A stretch of 32,661 nucleotides of DNA from Kitasatospora sp. MAA4 (GTDB taxonomy: Bacteria; Actinomycetota; Actinomycetes; Streptomycetales; Streptomycetaceae): positions 1 to 32,661 of the forward strand of contig NZ_JARZAI010000048.1 of the NCBI RefSeq assembly GCF_029893355.1. Direction: 5' to 3'. Below are positions 21,378 to 29,827 of this stretch, one piece after another. How positions within the stretch are numbered: position 1 is the stretch's first letter; every line of letters begins with the position of its first letter. A program made the translations under genes and the position numbers. The notes beneath the pieces are model-generated. The model had not been told where the DNA came from. It ran no database searches and saw nothing but the letters and a program-made list of their open reading frames with translations.

Positions 21378-23541
21378 TCGTGAGGATGACGAGTTGCCGG
21401 GTCGCCCGGGTCATTGCGACATAGCGGTCGACCGCTCCTTCGACGCCCGTGCCGAACGCCTGCGGGTCGATGAGGACGACCAGGTCGAACTCGAGCCCCT
21501 TCGCGAGCTCCGGGGTCAGCGACCGGACGCGCGACGTCGCCCGGAACGTGCCTGCGTCACGAGCGCCGATCACGCAGGCGATCCCGTCGGCGTGATCGGC
21601 GAGCCAGGTGTCGAGGACCGACTCCAGCTCCGCAACCGATCCGTGGACGACGGGGATGCCGCTGCTGCGGATGGAGGTCGGCACGTTGGCGTCCGGGAGC
21701 TCGGCGCGGATGACCGGCTCGGCCTGCGCCATGACCTCCTCCGGCGTCCGGTAGTTGATGCTCAGCGAGGCCACCTCGATCCGGTCGAGTCCGATCCGTT
21801 CGAGCCGTTCCCGCCACGACTCGGTGAACCCGTGCCTGGCCTGGGCGCGGTCCCCGACGATAGTGAAGCTCCGGGACGGGCAGCGCAGCAGCAGCATCTG
21901 CCACTGCGCGTCGGTCAGTTCCTGGGCCTCGTCCACGACGATGTGGGCGAACGGGCCGGCCAGCGGCTCCGGGTCGGTGGTGGGCAGCGCGCTCTCGTCG
22001 GTCAGGCTGTCCCGCAGATCCTGTCCGCGCAGCATCGTCACCGCGCCTTCGCCGTCGTCGTCGGCCTGGAGCAGGTGGTCGATGACGTCGGCCATGCGCT
22101 CGCGCTCGGCGGCGACGGTGGCGTCGTGCCGGCGCTTGCGCGCTGACGCCTGCGGGTCTCCGAGCCGCTGCCGGGCGGCGTCCAGGAGCGGCAGGTCGCA
22201 GACCGTCCAGGCCTGGGCGTCCGCGCGCTGGAGCCTGCGCACGTCCGCGGGGCTGAGCCGGGGAGCGCACTTGCGCAGGTAGGCGGGTACCGTCCACAGA
22301 TCTCCGACGAGGTCGGTCGGCTCGATCATCGGCCAGGCGCGGTTGAGGGCCGTGATCAGCTCCCTGTTCTGCAGCAGCGACCGCCGGAGCTGCTCGGGCG
22401 GGGCGTCGCTGTCGTCCTTGTCCATCAGGATCGTGAGCAGCTCCTCGCGGATCTGGTCGCGCGCCTCGTTGTGCGGAGTACCCGGTTCGACCGATGCGAA
22501 CGCGACCGCCCAGTCGTCGGCGCTCAGCCAGACGTCGGACCAGTGGGTCGAGACCGTCATCCCCTCGCCGGGCGGCTCCTCGTAGATGCCGACGGCCGGC
22601 TCGATCGCCTTCACCAGGTCCGCGGACGCCTTCAGACGGGCCACCTCCGGGTCGCTCTCGACCCCTGCTCCCGCTCCCTCGGCGACCAGGTCCCGCAGGG
22701 TGCAGGTCTGCACGCCCTCCTCCCCGAGGCTGGGGAGGACGTCGGCGACATAGTCCAGGTAGGGCTGGTGCGGACCGACGAACAGCACGCGGCCCCGACG
22801 GTGGCCGAGGCGGGGGTCGGAGTAGAGGAGGTAGGCGGAGCGGTGCAGAGCGACCACGGTCTTCCCCGTCCCCGGACCGCCGTCCACGACCAGAGCGCCG
22901 CGGGATCCCGCCCGGATGATGGCGTCCTGGTCGGACTGGATGGTCGCGAGCACGTCCCGCATCCGGGCCGACCGGTTGCCGCCCAGGCTGGCGATGAAGG
23001 CGGACTGGTCGTCGAGCGCGGCGTGCCCTTCGAGCCCGTCGGCGGTGAACACCTCGTCCCAGTAGTCGCTGATCCGGCCGCGGGTCCAGCGGTACCTGCG
23101 GCGCCTTGCCAGACCCGCCGGGTTCGCGTGCGTCGCCGCGAAGAACGGCTCGGCCGCGGGGGAGCGCCAGTCGAGCAGCAGCCGGCGCCCCGCGCTGTCG
23201 GTGAGCCCCAGCCGTCCGACGTACACCGGCTCGGGGCTCTCCGCGCTGACCATGTGCCCCAGGCACAGGTCCAGCCCGAAGCGACGCAGGGCGCGCAGGC
23301 GGCCGGTCAGCCGGTGGATCTCCAGGTCCCGGTCCATCGCCTCCCGCCCGACGCCGCCAGGCGCCCTGCGCTCGGCATCGAGACGGTCGGACAACTCGGC
23401 GATCGCCTGCTCAAGGCTCTCCGCGATAGCCGCGAAGTGCCGCTCGTCGCCGCTGATCAGCGCCGGGGCGGCCTTGGGGGAGAGGCGCGAGAGGTGCTCG
23501 GGAAGGGCGAACGCGCTCGCAGTGGTGGTCAGGGGATTCAT
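21370..23541 (-). CDS. helR: HelR: HelD-family helicase-like RNA polymerase protection protein
   Basis: 723-residue UvrD/HelD-like ATPase. The N-terminal region has the coiled-coil arm (ERHFAAIAESLEQAIAELSD; LEIHRLTGRLRALRRFG) that HelD proteins insert into RNA polymerase. ATPase motifs: Walker A VDGGPGTGKTVVAL; Walker B IVVDEAQELTDAQW; motif III FTIVGDRAQA; motif IV/V LTPELAKGLEFDLVVLID; and motif VI RYVAMTRATRQL. Known HelR (Streptomyces venezuelae) displaces rifamycins from RNA polymerase and gives rifamycin tolerance. The assignment here rests on the RAE-like 19-mer at 23652-23670 upstream, as well as on family. I use the ATG at 23541, with GGAG 8 bases upstream; longer frames would run through the RAE. 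No rifamycin-modifying gene (arr, rph, rox) is nearby. Confidence 0.88.
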   Translation of the reverse strand: MNPLTTTASAFALPEHLSRLSPKAAPALISGDERHFAAIAESLEQAIAELSDRLDAERRAPGGVGREAMDRDLEIHRLTGRLRALRRFGLDLCLGHMVSAESPEPVYVGRLGLTDSAGRRLLLDWRSPAAEPFFAATHANPAGLARRRRYRWTRGRISDYWDEVFTADGLEGHAALDDQSAFIASLGGNRSARMRDVLATIQSDQDAIIRAGSRGALVVDGGPGTGKTVVALHRSAYLLYSDPRLGHRRGRVLFVGPHQPYLDYVADVLPSLGEEGVQTCTLRDLVAEGAGAGVESDPEVARLKASADLVKAIEPAVGIYEEPPGEGMTVSTHWSDVWLSADDWAVAFASVEPGTPHNEARDQIREELLTILMDKDDSDAPPEQLRRSLLQNRELITALNRAWPMIEPTDLVGDLWTVPAYLRKCAPRLSPADVRRLQRADAQAWTVCDLPLLDAARQRLGDPQASARKRRHDATVAAERERMADVIDHLLQADDDGEGAVTMLRGQDLRDSLTDESALPTTDPEPLAGPFAHIVVDEAQELTDAQWQMLLLRCPSRSFTIVGDRAQARHGFTESWRERLERIGLDRIEVASLSINYRTPEEVMAQAEPVIRAELPDANVPTSIRSSGIPVVHGSVAELESVLDTWLADHADGIACVIGARDAGTFRATSRVRSLTPELAKGLEFDLVVLIDPQAFGTGVEGAVDRYVAMTRATRQLVILTSS

Positions 23542-23651
23542 GTCATCAGCTCCGATCCGAGGCCGCCAGAAACCGACAAATGCGCATGCACTTCGCGAAT
23601 CTCCCAATTCGTCAGGTTCTGGCCTCGGTCGGCGATTCTGCCGCACCACCG

Positions 23652-23670
23652 GGGTCTTGCCGCAAGCCCC
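23652..23670 (-). promoter_or_regulatory. Rifamycin-associated element (RAE) upstream of helR
   Basis: Read on the minus strand, the 19 bases are GGGGCTTGCGGCAAGACCC. The published RAE consensus, as I recall it, is GGGGCTTGCGGCAAGGCCC, so one base differs. It is an inverted repeat, palindromic over 23651-23671 except for one pair. It lies 111 bases before the helR start and about 10 bases after a TATATC (23683-23678) that could be the -10. RAEs mark rifamycin-inducible resistance genes in actinomycetes. Confidence 0.88.
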
Positions 23671-23791
23671 CCGGTGCGATATAGATTGAGAGTGGCAAGA
23701 GGTGGGTATTTCCCTTTGCCCTCAGAGCTCATACTTGCGGCTTGGACAGCTACGACGGCACCGTGACGACCGGTCGGGCGGTCGCGTTCCC

Positions 23792-24967
23792 TCACGCCGC
23801 GACGGCGGCGCCTGGTGGTGGCGGGTCCGGTTGCGGGGTGGGGCCTGTTGTGGTGAGGTCCGCCAGGTGGTCGACGACGCCGCGCAGGGTTGTGTGGTGG
23901 GTAAGTGCCGAGCGCTGGCGGTCGGCGCCCGTTCCGTTCCGCAGTACGTGGGCGGTCAGTGCGTGGGCTCGGGAGAGGTCGCCGGCTGCTTCCAGGCCCG
24001 GTGCGGCGCGATCGAGCAGCCGGGCGAGAAGGCGCGGCATCGCGGCGGGCTCGCCGGTGACCGGATCGAGTCCGGTGCCCCGCAGCCCTGCGAGGGCGGC
24101 CCGGCGGTGCGCGGCGTGCAGGGCCGCCTGCGCAACGCGCGGGCAGCCGGCGCCGCTGCGGGCCTCCGTCAGAAACACCTGGGTGAGGCCGCGGACGAGG
24201 ACGGCGAGCAGGACCGTGACGTCGATGTCGGCGTTCACGTCGGCGATCCGGACCTCCAGGGTGGGCAGGTGCTCGGAGGGGCGGGCGAACCAGTAGACCA
24301 TCCGGCGGTCGAGGATCACCCCTGAGGCGACCAGCCGGTCGACGAGGCGCTCGTAGCCGCTCTCGGTCAGTACCGGCGGCGGTCCGAAGGTCGGCCACCC
24401 GCTGTAGTGCACCACCCGGCTGCTCGCCAGGCCGCTGTCGCGGCCCTCGCAGAACGGCGAGTTGGCGCCGAGCGCCTGAAGGACCGAGAGCCAGGGCCGC
24501 AGCCGGTTGGCCACCGCGAGTGCCTCACTCCTGGTCAGGTCGCCGATGTGGACGTGGCAACCGCATATCTCACCGCCCACCTGGTCCGCCACCGGCCCGA
24601 GCAGCGCGGCGATGCGCCGGTAGCGGCCGGTGTCGGTGACCGGCAGCGGGTGGACGCTGGGGAGCACGGCCGAGCCCGATGCCACCAGCAGGCAGCCGGC
24701 GCGGGAGGCCGCTGCCGCCATCGCGCGGCGCATGCCGGTCAGCTCCCCGTACAGGGCGGTCGCGGCCCGGACCGGTGGCGTGCAGCCCTCGACCTGGGTG
24801 GTGTAGAACTCGCTCTGCGCCCGATCGCCGAGCACCTGGGAGGCGTCGACCAGTACCTGGCCCGCCCGCGGGGCGCTGGTGCCGGTCGCGGCGTCCACGA
24901 GGAGGAACTCCTCCTCGACGCCGAAGCGCAGCGCCGGCACGGGCGCTGGTACGGGCGACGTGGGCAC
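23792..24967 (-). CDS. YbdK-type carboxylate-amine ligase (GCS2 family)
   Basis: 391-residue ATP-dependent ligase related to glutamate-cysteine ligase. The diagnostic first motif is LRFGVEEEFLLVDAATG (about residues 11-28). It is followed by SEFYTTQVEGCTPPV (about 48-62), VGGEICGCHVHIGDL with the conserved CHVHIG, and HLPTLEVRIADVNADI. These are metal/ATP-site segments of the GCS2 fold. The physiological amine and acid are unknown. The GTG at 24967 has a strong GGAGGT seven bases upstream, overruling the longer frame to 25096. It is on the same strand as helR, 250 bases upstream, but the RAE sits between them, so helR has its own promoter. Confidence 0.87.
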   Translation of the reverse strand: MPTSPVPAPVPALRFGVEEEFLLVDAATGTSAPRAGQVLVDASQVLGDRAQSEFYTTQVEGCTPPVRAATALYGELTGMRRAMAAAASRAGCLLVASGSAVLPSVHPLPVTDTGRYRRIAALLGPVADQVGGEICGCHVHIGDLTRSEALAVANRLRPWLSVLQALGANSPFCEGRDSGLASSRVVHYSGWPTFGPPPVLTESGYERLVDRLVASGVILDRRMVYWFARPSEHLPTLEVRIADVNADIDVTVLLAVLVRGLTQVFLTEARSGAGCPRVAQAALHAAHRRAALAGLRGTGLDPVTGEPAAMPRLLARLLDRAAPGLEAAGDLSRAHALTAHVLRNGTGADRQRSALTHHTTLRGVVDHLADLTTTGPTPQPDPPPPGAAVAA

Positions 24968-25278
24968 CCGGGTCACCTCCGTACGTCCGGTGGCTCGCCA
25001 TCCCACCTGCGCAGGGGGCGGGGGGAGAGGGCGGAAGGGTGGGGGAGTGCGATCCGCAGATCGGGTCAGCCGTTCAGGCGTGTGCCCGAACGGCACGGGC
25101 CGAAACGCCGGCCGCTCCGGGCGGCGGCGGTGGCAGTGGCAGTGGCAGCGGCGACGGCAGTTCCGCTGTGGGTGCCAGGCCGGTGAAACCGATCGGTGCG
25201 AGGATCGCGTGAATGCAGGTGGACGTGATGGCAGGGCGCCGTCTGCGGGACAGCGGCCGACGAGCTGGGAGTTCGACC
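24968..25278. other. 311-base divergent intergenic region
   Basis: Between the YbdK-type gene and the FAD oxidase. It contains three tandem TGGCAG hexamers (25131-25148) and an inverted repeat, GCCGTTC (25069-25075) and GAACGGC (25088-25094), with a 12-base spacer. No gene with a convincing start was found. Long frames in this stretch are antisense shadows. Confidence 0.45.
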
Positions 25279-26976
25279 ATGCAGGACGACAGCGGCGACC
25301 CGTTGGACCAGTGGGCGGGGCCGAGCGGTCCGGGCCCGGACCGGCGGCGTCTGCTGCGGCTCGGCGCGGGAGCGGCCGCGGCAGCCGCGCTGGCGGGGTG
25401 CAGCGCGGTCGGGCGGTCCGCGGGAGCGGCCACCGGCACGCCCACAGGCGCCGGTGCCGCGGGCCCCAGCGCCCCGCCCTCGACGCCTCGGAACGGCCCC
25501 GCGACGCCGCAGTCCGCCCAGCCCGGCCAGTCCGGCCAGTCCGCCGGGCCGGCCGACTGGGCGGCGCTGGCCAAGGACCTCCAGGGTCCCGTGGTCCTGC
25601 CCGGTGACAGCCGCTACCCGGCCGCGGGCCAGCTGTACCAGCCGCAGTTCGACGTCCTGCGGCCGGGCGCCATCGTGTACGCGGCGAGCGCCCAGGACGT
25701 CGTCACCTCGCTCGCATTCGCCCGTCGGTTCACCGTCCCGGTCGCGCTGCGTAGTGGCGGGCACAGCTACGCCGGCTGGTCGTCGGGGACGGGCATGGTG
25801 CTGGACGTCAGCAGCATGAACGCGGTCAGTTCCTCCGGCGGTTCGGCCACCGTGGGCGCGGGGAGCCGCCTCATCGACGTCTACACCGAGCTGGCCGCCC
25901 GCGGGGTGACGATTCCGGCCGGCTCCTGCCCCAGCGTGGGGGTGGCAGGGCTGACGCTGGGCGGTGGGATAGGCGTCACCAGCCGGGCGTACGGGCTGAC
26001 CTGCGACAGCCTGACCGGCGCTCAGGTGGTGACCGCGGACGGCCGGATCCGGCAGGTGGACGCGCAGACGGATCCGGACCTGTTCTGGGCGCTGCGCGGC
26101 GGGGGCGGGGGCAACTTCGGCGTCGTCACCTCCTTCGACTTCCGTACCAGCCCGGCGGTGGACTGCGCGTACGGTTTCCTCTCCTGGCCGTGGTCGTCCG
26201 CGGCGGCGGTGGTGGCGGCCTGGCAGGCGTGGGCGCCGAGCGCTCCGGACCAGCTCTGGGCCAACCTGCATCTGCTGGCCTGGCCGGACGGTCGACTCCA
26301 GGTCACCGCGACGGTCAACTACCTGGGATCGCAAGGTGAGTTGGCGAACCAGATCGACCGACTGGCGGTCCGTCCCGCAACCGTCTCGCTGCACTCGGCG
26401 TCCTACCTGGCCACCATGCAGGTGATGGGCGGCGTCGCGGGCTGGTCGCAGGCCGCCGCGCACCTGCCGGGCACCCTGCCGGGCCGCAGTCCGCAGGGCC
26501 GGCTGACCCGCGAGTCGTACGCGGCCCGCTCCGACGTCTACACCCGGGCGATCAGCACCAGCGGCATCGCGACCCTCACCGCGGCCGTCCAGCGCTACGC
26601 GCACACCGCGCCGCAGGGCGGGAGCGCGGCGGTGGCCTTCGACGCGCTGGGCGGCGCGGTCAACCGGGTGGCGCCCGGCGACACCGCGTTCGTGCACCGC
26701 GACGGGCTGTTCATCGCCCAGTACATCGCCAACTATCCCGACCCGGGGGCTGGTTCCGGCCCAGCGGTGGAGCAGTCAGCTCGCTGGCTGCAGGACGTCT
26801 GGTCGGCCATGCGGCCCTACACGAGCGGGGAGGCCTACCAGAACTATCTGGACCCGCAGCTGGCCGGCTGGCAGCAGGCGTACTACGGCGCGAACCTGGC
26901 ACGCCTGCGGCAGGTGAAGCAGGCCTACGATCCGCAGGGCCTCCTCCGCTTCCCCCAGGGGGTGCCCGGCGCCTGA
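25279..26976 (+). CDS. Tat-exported FAD-binding oxidoreductase, berberine-bridge-enzyme type
   Basis: 565-residue secreted flavoenzyme. The N-terminus has a twin-arginine motif (PDRRRLLRLGAGAAAAA) ending in a lipobox LAGC with Cys41, so it is probably exported folded and lipid-anchored. An Ala/Pro/Gly linker follows (42-95). The FAD domain (about 118-300) contains ALRSGGHSYAGWSSGTG with His162 and PAGSCPSVGVAGLTLGGGIG with Cys217, the two residues that bind FAD covalently in this family. The C-terminal BBE motif is NYLDPQLAGWQQAYYGANLA, then RLRQVKQAYDPQGLLRFPQ. Substrates are usually sugars or phenolics; not known here. GGGAG seven bases before the ATG at 25279 supports the start. Confidence 0.92.
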   Translation: MQDDSGDPLDQWAGPSGPGPDRRRLLRLGAGAAAAAALAGCSAVGRSAGAATGTPTGAGAAGPSAPPSTPRNGPATPQSAQPGQSGQSAGPADWAALAKDLQGPVVLPGDSRYPAAGQLYQPQFDVLRPGAIVYAASAQDVVTSLAFARRFTVPVALRSGGHSYAGWSSGTGMVLDVSSMNAVSSSGGSATVGAGSRLIDVYTELAARGVTIPAGSCPSVGVAGLTLGGGIGVTSRAYGLTCDSLTGAQVVTADGRIRQVDAQTDPDLFWALRGGGGGNFGVVTSFDFRTSPAVDCAYGFLSWPWSSAAAVVAAWQAWAPSAPDQLWANLHLLAWPDGRLQVTATVNYLGSQGELANQIDRLAVRPATVSLHSASYLATMQVMGGVAGWSQAAAHLPGTLPGRSPQGRLTRESYAARSDVYTRAISTSGIATLTAAVQRYAHTAPQGGSAAVAFDALGGAVNRVAPGDTAFVHRDGLFIAQYIANYPDPGAGSGPAVEQSARWLQDVWSAMRPYTSGEAYQNYLDPQLAGWQQAYYGANLARLRQVKQAYDPQGLLRFPQGVPGA

Positions 26977-27033
26977 GCTTGCGGCCCGTCAATTCGGTGG
27001 CGGCCCGGCTCCGGTGTTGGCCATTCTGGGCGG

Positions 27034-27864
27034 ATGGGTGATCGTGCGAACTTTGTTGTCGTCCGTGAGGGCGGTGAGTACGAGCTGTACCTGTCGCGGT
27101 TCGGGGCGGTGGGGATCGACCTCGACCTGCTGGCGGGGCCGGCGGAGGCGCTCTCGCTGGTCGGGCGCCTGAAAGCGTCCGACTGGTGGCTGGACGATGT
27201 GCACTGCCAGGGGGCGGGGTTGATCGACCTCGGCCGTAAGGTGCTGATGCTGTTCGCCTGGGAGGGGCCGAGCGCCGTGATGCGACACCGGGCCGCGACC
27301 CTGGAGCTGTTGCGGGAGGCCTGGGTTGGATGGGACGTGCGGTGGATGTACGACGGCCCCGCTGAGTTGCGGACCTACCTTGGGCTGGACCCCGGACACG
27401 TCCGTGATCGGGAGAACAGGATCTTCGTGGGGCCGCTGCTCGAACCGGGTGACGAGGAACTGGCTGACCCCGAGCCGATGGTCGCGGTGGTGACGGTCGG
27501 GGCGGACCGCTGCTACCTGCTGGCGAACATCAACGACCATCCGGTCCGGGAGGGGGCTGCCCTGCTCGACCGGCTGGCGGGCGGCCCGGAGCACGGGGTG
27601 TGCCAGGTGTCGGCTGATGCCGGGATCCACGTCGATCCGCTGCGGCGCCGGGTGGGCTGGTGGGTGCTCGGGGCGTCGGCGCAGGCGTACGAGATGCCGC
27701 AGCGATGGCCTGGCTGGACGGTGGAGTTCTGGCAGGACCGCTGGGAGGAGCACGTCCGGATGGGTGCCGGCCGGTTCCAGCCGCCGCCGGTCGACCGGGA
27801 GCGCGCGCTGACGGAGGTGCGGAGAGCTGCCGAGCGCCGACGGGAGGCCCGGCCCCACCCGTAG
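27034..27864 (+). CDS. Conserved actinobacterial hypothetical protein
   Basis: 276-residue soluble protein without signal or membrane segment. It starts MGDRANFVVVREGGEYELYL, a start I associate with uncharacterised Streptomyces proteins. The middle has LFAWEGPSAVMRHRAATLEL and WVGWDVRWMYDGPAELRTYL; the end is Arg/Glu-rich. There are many Trp residues and no recognisable catalytic motif. It follows the FAD oxidase by 57 bases on the same strand and could be co-transcribed. Function unknown. Confidence 0.75.
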   Translation: MGDRANFVVVREGGEYELYLSRFGAVGIDLDLLAGPAEALSLVGRLKASDWWLDDVHCQGAGLIDLGRKVLMLFAWEGPSAVMRHRAATLELLREAWVGWDVRWMYDGPAELRTYLGLDPGHVRDRENRIFVGPLLEPGDEELADPEPMVAVVTVGADRCYLLANINDHPVREGAALLDRLAGGPEHGVCQVSADAGIHVDPLRRRVGWWVLGASAQAYEMPQRWPGWTVEFWQDRWEEHVRMGAGRFQPPPVDRERALTEVRRAAERRREARPHP

Positions 27865-27933
27865 CGGCCGAGTCAGGAATCGGCTGGGCCGGAAACCTCT
27901 CAATTGTTTTGAAGTTCCTCTGAGTTGACCTTC

Positions 27934-27962
27934 TTGACCGCGTTCTGGCAGCTGGCTACGCT
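27934..27962 (+). promoter_or_regulatory. HrdB-type promoter of the secreted Phi-1-like gene
   Basis: TTGACC (27934-27939), 17 bases, TACGCT (27957-27962). Spacing and hexamers fit a vegetative Streptomyces promoter. Predicted start of transcription is near 27969, giving a leader of about 137 bases. A 7-bp stem-loop (CCCGCAG 28031-28037, CTGCGGG 28043-28049) lies in that leader. Confidence 0.65.
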
Positions 27963-28105
27963 CGCCGCGACCCGCAATCGATCGGGTTCCCCCCCAGGTT
28001 TCGCGCCACCACGGCCCCGGCCGCCCCCTGCCCGCAGTACCCCTGCGGGTCACCGGCCGCGCCTGACGCACGCCCCATCGACCACCCTCATCGAAGGGCA
28101 TTACC

Positions 28106-29122
28106 TTGCTGCGTTCGATTCTGCACGCCCCCACCCGGCGCACCTCCGCGAAGGCAACCGGCCTGGCAGCCGTCTCGGCCGCCGCGCTGGCCGCCACCGC
28201 CCTGCTCGCCGCTGCTCCGGCGGGCGCCCAGGTCCCGGAGACCGTCGGCCACGCTCTGCACACCCGGTCCGCGGCCCCGGCCGCCACCGGCAACAACCTG
28301 GCCTACGGCGGCGGCAACATCGTCACCAACCAGAAGATCTACATCGTGTACTGGGGAAACCAGTGGGGCACCGGCTCCACGGTCACCAACGACCCCTCGG
28401 GCGAGGCCGCGCTGCAGCTCTCCTTCTTCCAGCACGCCTACGGCGGCGGCGACAGCTGGTCCAACTCCCAGACGCAGTACTGCCAGGGCGTGGCCGTCGG
28501 CACCACCCAGTGCAACGGCGCGGGCACCGCGGTGGGCCACCCGGCCTCGAACCCGGTGGCCGGCACCTGGCTGGACAGCTCGGTCAAGGCCCCGGCCAAG
28601 CCCGGCCAGACGGCGATCGCCGCCGAAGCCGCCAAGGCCGCCGCACACTTCGGCGTCTCCGGCGACAACGTCCAGATCATCGTGGACGCGGCACACGGCG
28701 TCGTCCCGTCGGGCTTCGGGACCCAGTACTGCGCCTGGCACGACCACACCAGCACCAGCGCCGGCAAGGACCTCCCGTACACCAACATGCCGTACGTCTC
28801 CGACGCCGGCGCCGGCTGCGGCGCCAACTTCGTGGCCACCGGCAGCAGCGGCGTCAAGGGGGCGACCGAGGGCGTCACCATCGTCGGCGGCCACGAGTAC
28901 GCCGAGACCCTCACCGACCCGGCGCCGAGCAGCGGTTGGGTCGACAGCACGGGCTCCGAGACCGGCGACAAGTGCGCCTGGGTCGCCAGTGGCCAGGGCG
29001 CCTCGTCGATCATCAGCATGAACGGCGCCAAGTACGCCGTCCAGTCGCTGTGGAGCAACAACTTCAACGGCGGCGCCGGAGGCTGTGTCAGCTCCTACAG
29101 CAGCGCCACCAACCAGCACTGA
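28106..29122 (+). CDS. Secreted EXORDIUM/phosphate-induced-1-like protein
   Basis: 338-residue secreted protein. The signal peptide is Arg/Lys-containing then Ala-rich (17-41), cleaved after AGA. The mature part begins with NQKIYIVYWGNQWGTGS, like the conserved strand of plant EXO/Phi-1 proteins. Near residue 263 it has GGHEYAETLTDPAPSSGW, corresponding to the HExxE...W segment of that family, followed by GDKCAWV. Cys pairs (including those in QYCQG, QCNG, QYCAW, GCGANF) suggest disulphides. The family's activity is unknown; the HExxE site could bind metal. The start is a TTG at 28106 with GAAGGG seven bases upstream; no ATG/GTG start fits. It has its own promoter and a strong terminator follows. 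Confidence 0.75.
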   Translation: MLRSILHAPTRRTSAKATGLAAVSAAALAATALLAAAPAGAQVPETVGHALHTRSAAPAATGNNLAYGGGNIVTNQKIYIVYWGNQWGTGSTVTNDPSGEAALQLSFFQHAYGGGDSWSNSQTQYCQGVAVGTTQCNGAGTAVGHPASNPVAGTWLDSSVKAPAKPGQTAIAAEAAKAAAHFGVSGDNVQIIVDAAHGVVPSGFGTQYCAWHDHTSTSAGKDLPYTNMPYVSDAGAGCGANFVATGSSGVKGATEGVTIVGGHEYAETLTDPAPSSGWVDSTGSETGDKCAWVASGQGASSIISMNGAKYAVQSLWSNNFNGGAGGCVSSYSSATNQH

Positions 29123-29132
29123 CGTTCCGTCA

Positions 29133-29166
29133 GCGGTGGCGCGCCGCGACCGCGGCGCGCCACCGC
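29133..29166 (+). terminator. Strong hairpin terminator after the Phi-1-like gene
   Basis: GCGGTGGCGCGCCGC (29133-29147) pairs perfectly with GCGGCGCGCCACCGC (29152-29166) around a 4-base loop. It starts 11 bases after the stop codon. It should limit read-through into the lipoprotein gene, 30 bases further on. Confidence 0.85.
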
Positions 29167-29195
29167 GCCTTCCCGATCCAGCTGAAAGGACGCAT

Positions 29196-29624
29196 GTGAG
29201 GACGCATGTGTCACCCCGCGCGACGCTCTCGGCCCTGGTGATCGTGCTCGCCGCAGGCTGCTCGGCGGCGCCGGCCCACCCCGCCGCGCAGACGTCCGCG
29301 GCGTGCCGGCAGCCGCCCGAGGCGGTGCTGCCGCGCACGGCCGGCACGCTCACCGAGGCCGACTCCGGCGTCTTCTGCCTGTCGGTGGGCAGCCGGCTAG
29401 CCGTCTTCCTCACCCCGCCGTCGGGCGACCCGGCGTCAGCCGGCCGCTGGAGCGCCGTGGTCAGCTCCGCCCCGCCCGTACTGACCGACGCCGGCGCCGG
29501 GATGCTCACCGCTCCCGTCGGCGTCACCCCGGGGATCTTCCAGGGCGCGAGCGCGGGCGAAGCCCGGCTGACCAGCGGCACCGCGGCCGGTGGGAGCTGG
29601 CAGGTGACCGTCGTGGTGTCGTAG
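29196..29624 (+). CDS. Small secreted lipoprotein, unknown function
   Basis: 142-residue lipoprotein: short n-region with Arg, hydrophobic LSALVIVLAAGC with the lipobox Cys22. The mature part is Ala/Ser/Thr-rich with two Cys (SAACRQPPE, VFCLSVGSR) that may form a disulphide, and ends in WQVTVVVS. The pattern of short beta strands suggests an Ig- or cupredoxin-like fold; this is inference. The GTG at 29196 has AAGGA five bases upstream. AGGACGCATGTG occurs twice here, so a second GTG (29208) has a similar context. It lies just after the Phi-1-like gene's terminator. Confidence 0.72.
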   Translation: MRTHVSPRATLSALVIVLAAGCSAAPAHPAAQTSAACRQPPEAVLPRTAGTLTEADSGVFCLSVGSRLAVFLTPPSGDPASAGRWSAVVSSAPPVLTDAGAGMLTAPVGVTPGIFQGASAGEARLTSGTAAGGSWQVTVVVS

Positions 29625-29761
29625 CCGACCGCGCGGGCCAGGGCGGCGGGGTCGCCCGGTGGTGCCAGCAGGCCGGTGGCGCCGGGCTCTACCAGGTCGG
29701 GGATGCCGTTGACGCAGGTGGCCGCGACCGGGCGGGCTGCGGCCAGGGCCTCGGACGAGGG
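29624..29761 (-). pseudogene. Glycosyltransferase (GT4-type) C-terminal remnant
   Basis: The minus strand reads, in one open frame, PSSEALAAARPVAATCVNGI and then PDLVEPGATGLLAPPGDPAA, LARAVG. This is the conserved nucleotide-sugar-binding segment of GT-B glycosyltransferases (usual form: EALAxGxPVVAT..GGIPDLVxxGxTGLLVPPGDPxALAxAI). It is only 46 residues long, has no start, and abuts the lipoprotein stop on the other strand. It is a gene fragment left by deletion. The rest of the gap to 29827 is empty. Confidence 0.7.
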
Positions 29762-29827
29762 CCTTAGGGAACCCGGGCGCGGGACCCTGGCGGACCCTGG
29801 GGAATCGCCATGAGCCCCTCGCGGTGC

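Noticed and set aside
21557..23266. 569-residue minus-strand frame within helR
   Set aside because: Frame-shifted shadow of helR, Arg/Pro/Gly-rich with no motifs.
23541..23792. Operon of the YbdK-type ligase and helR under one promoter
   Set aside because: The genes are co-oriented, but the 250-base gap holds the RAE and a -10-like sequence, so helR most likely has its own promoter.
25066..26697. 543-residue minus-strand frame opposite the FAD oxidase
   Set aside because: Shadow of a clear berberine-bridge-type gene; composition is Arg/Ala/Gly/His noise.
27963..28105. c-di-AMP (ydaO-type) riboswitch in the leader of the Phi-1-like gene
   Set aside because: The leader has only a simple 7-bp hairpin; I could not find the conserved ydaO blocks.
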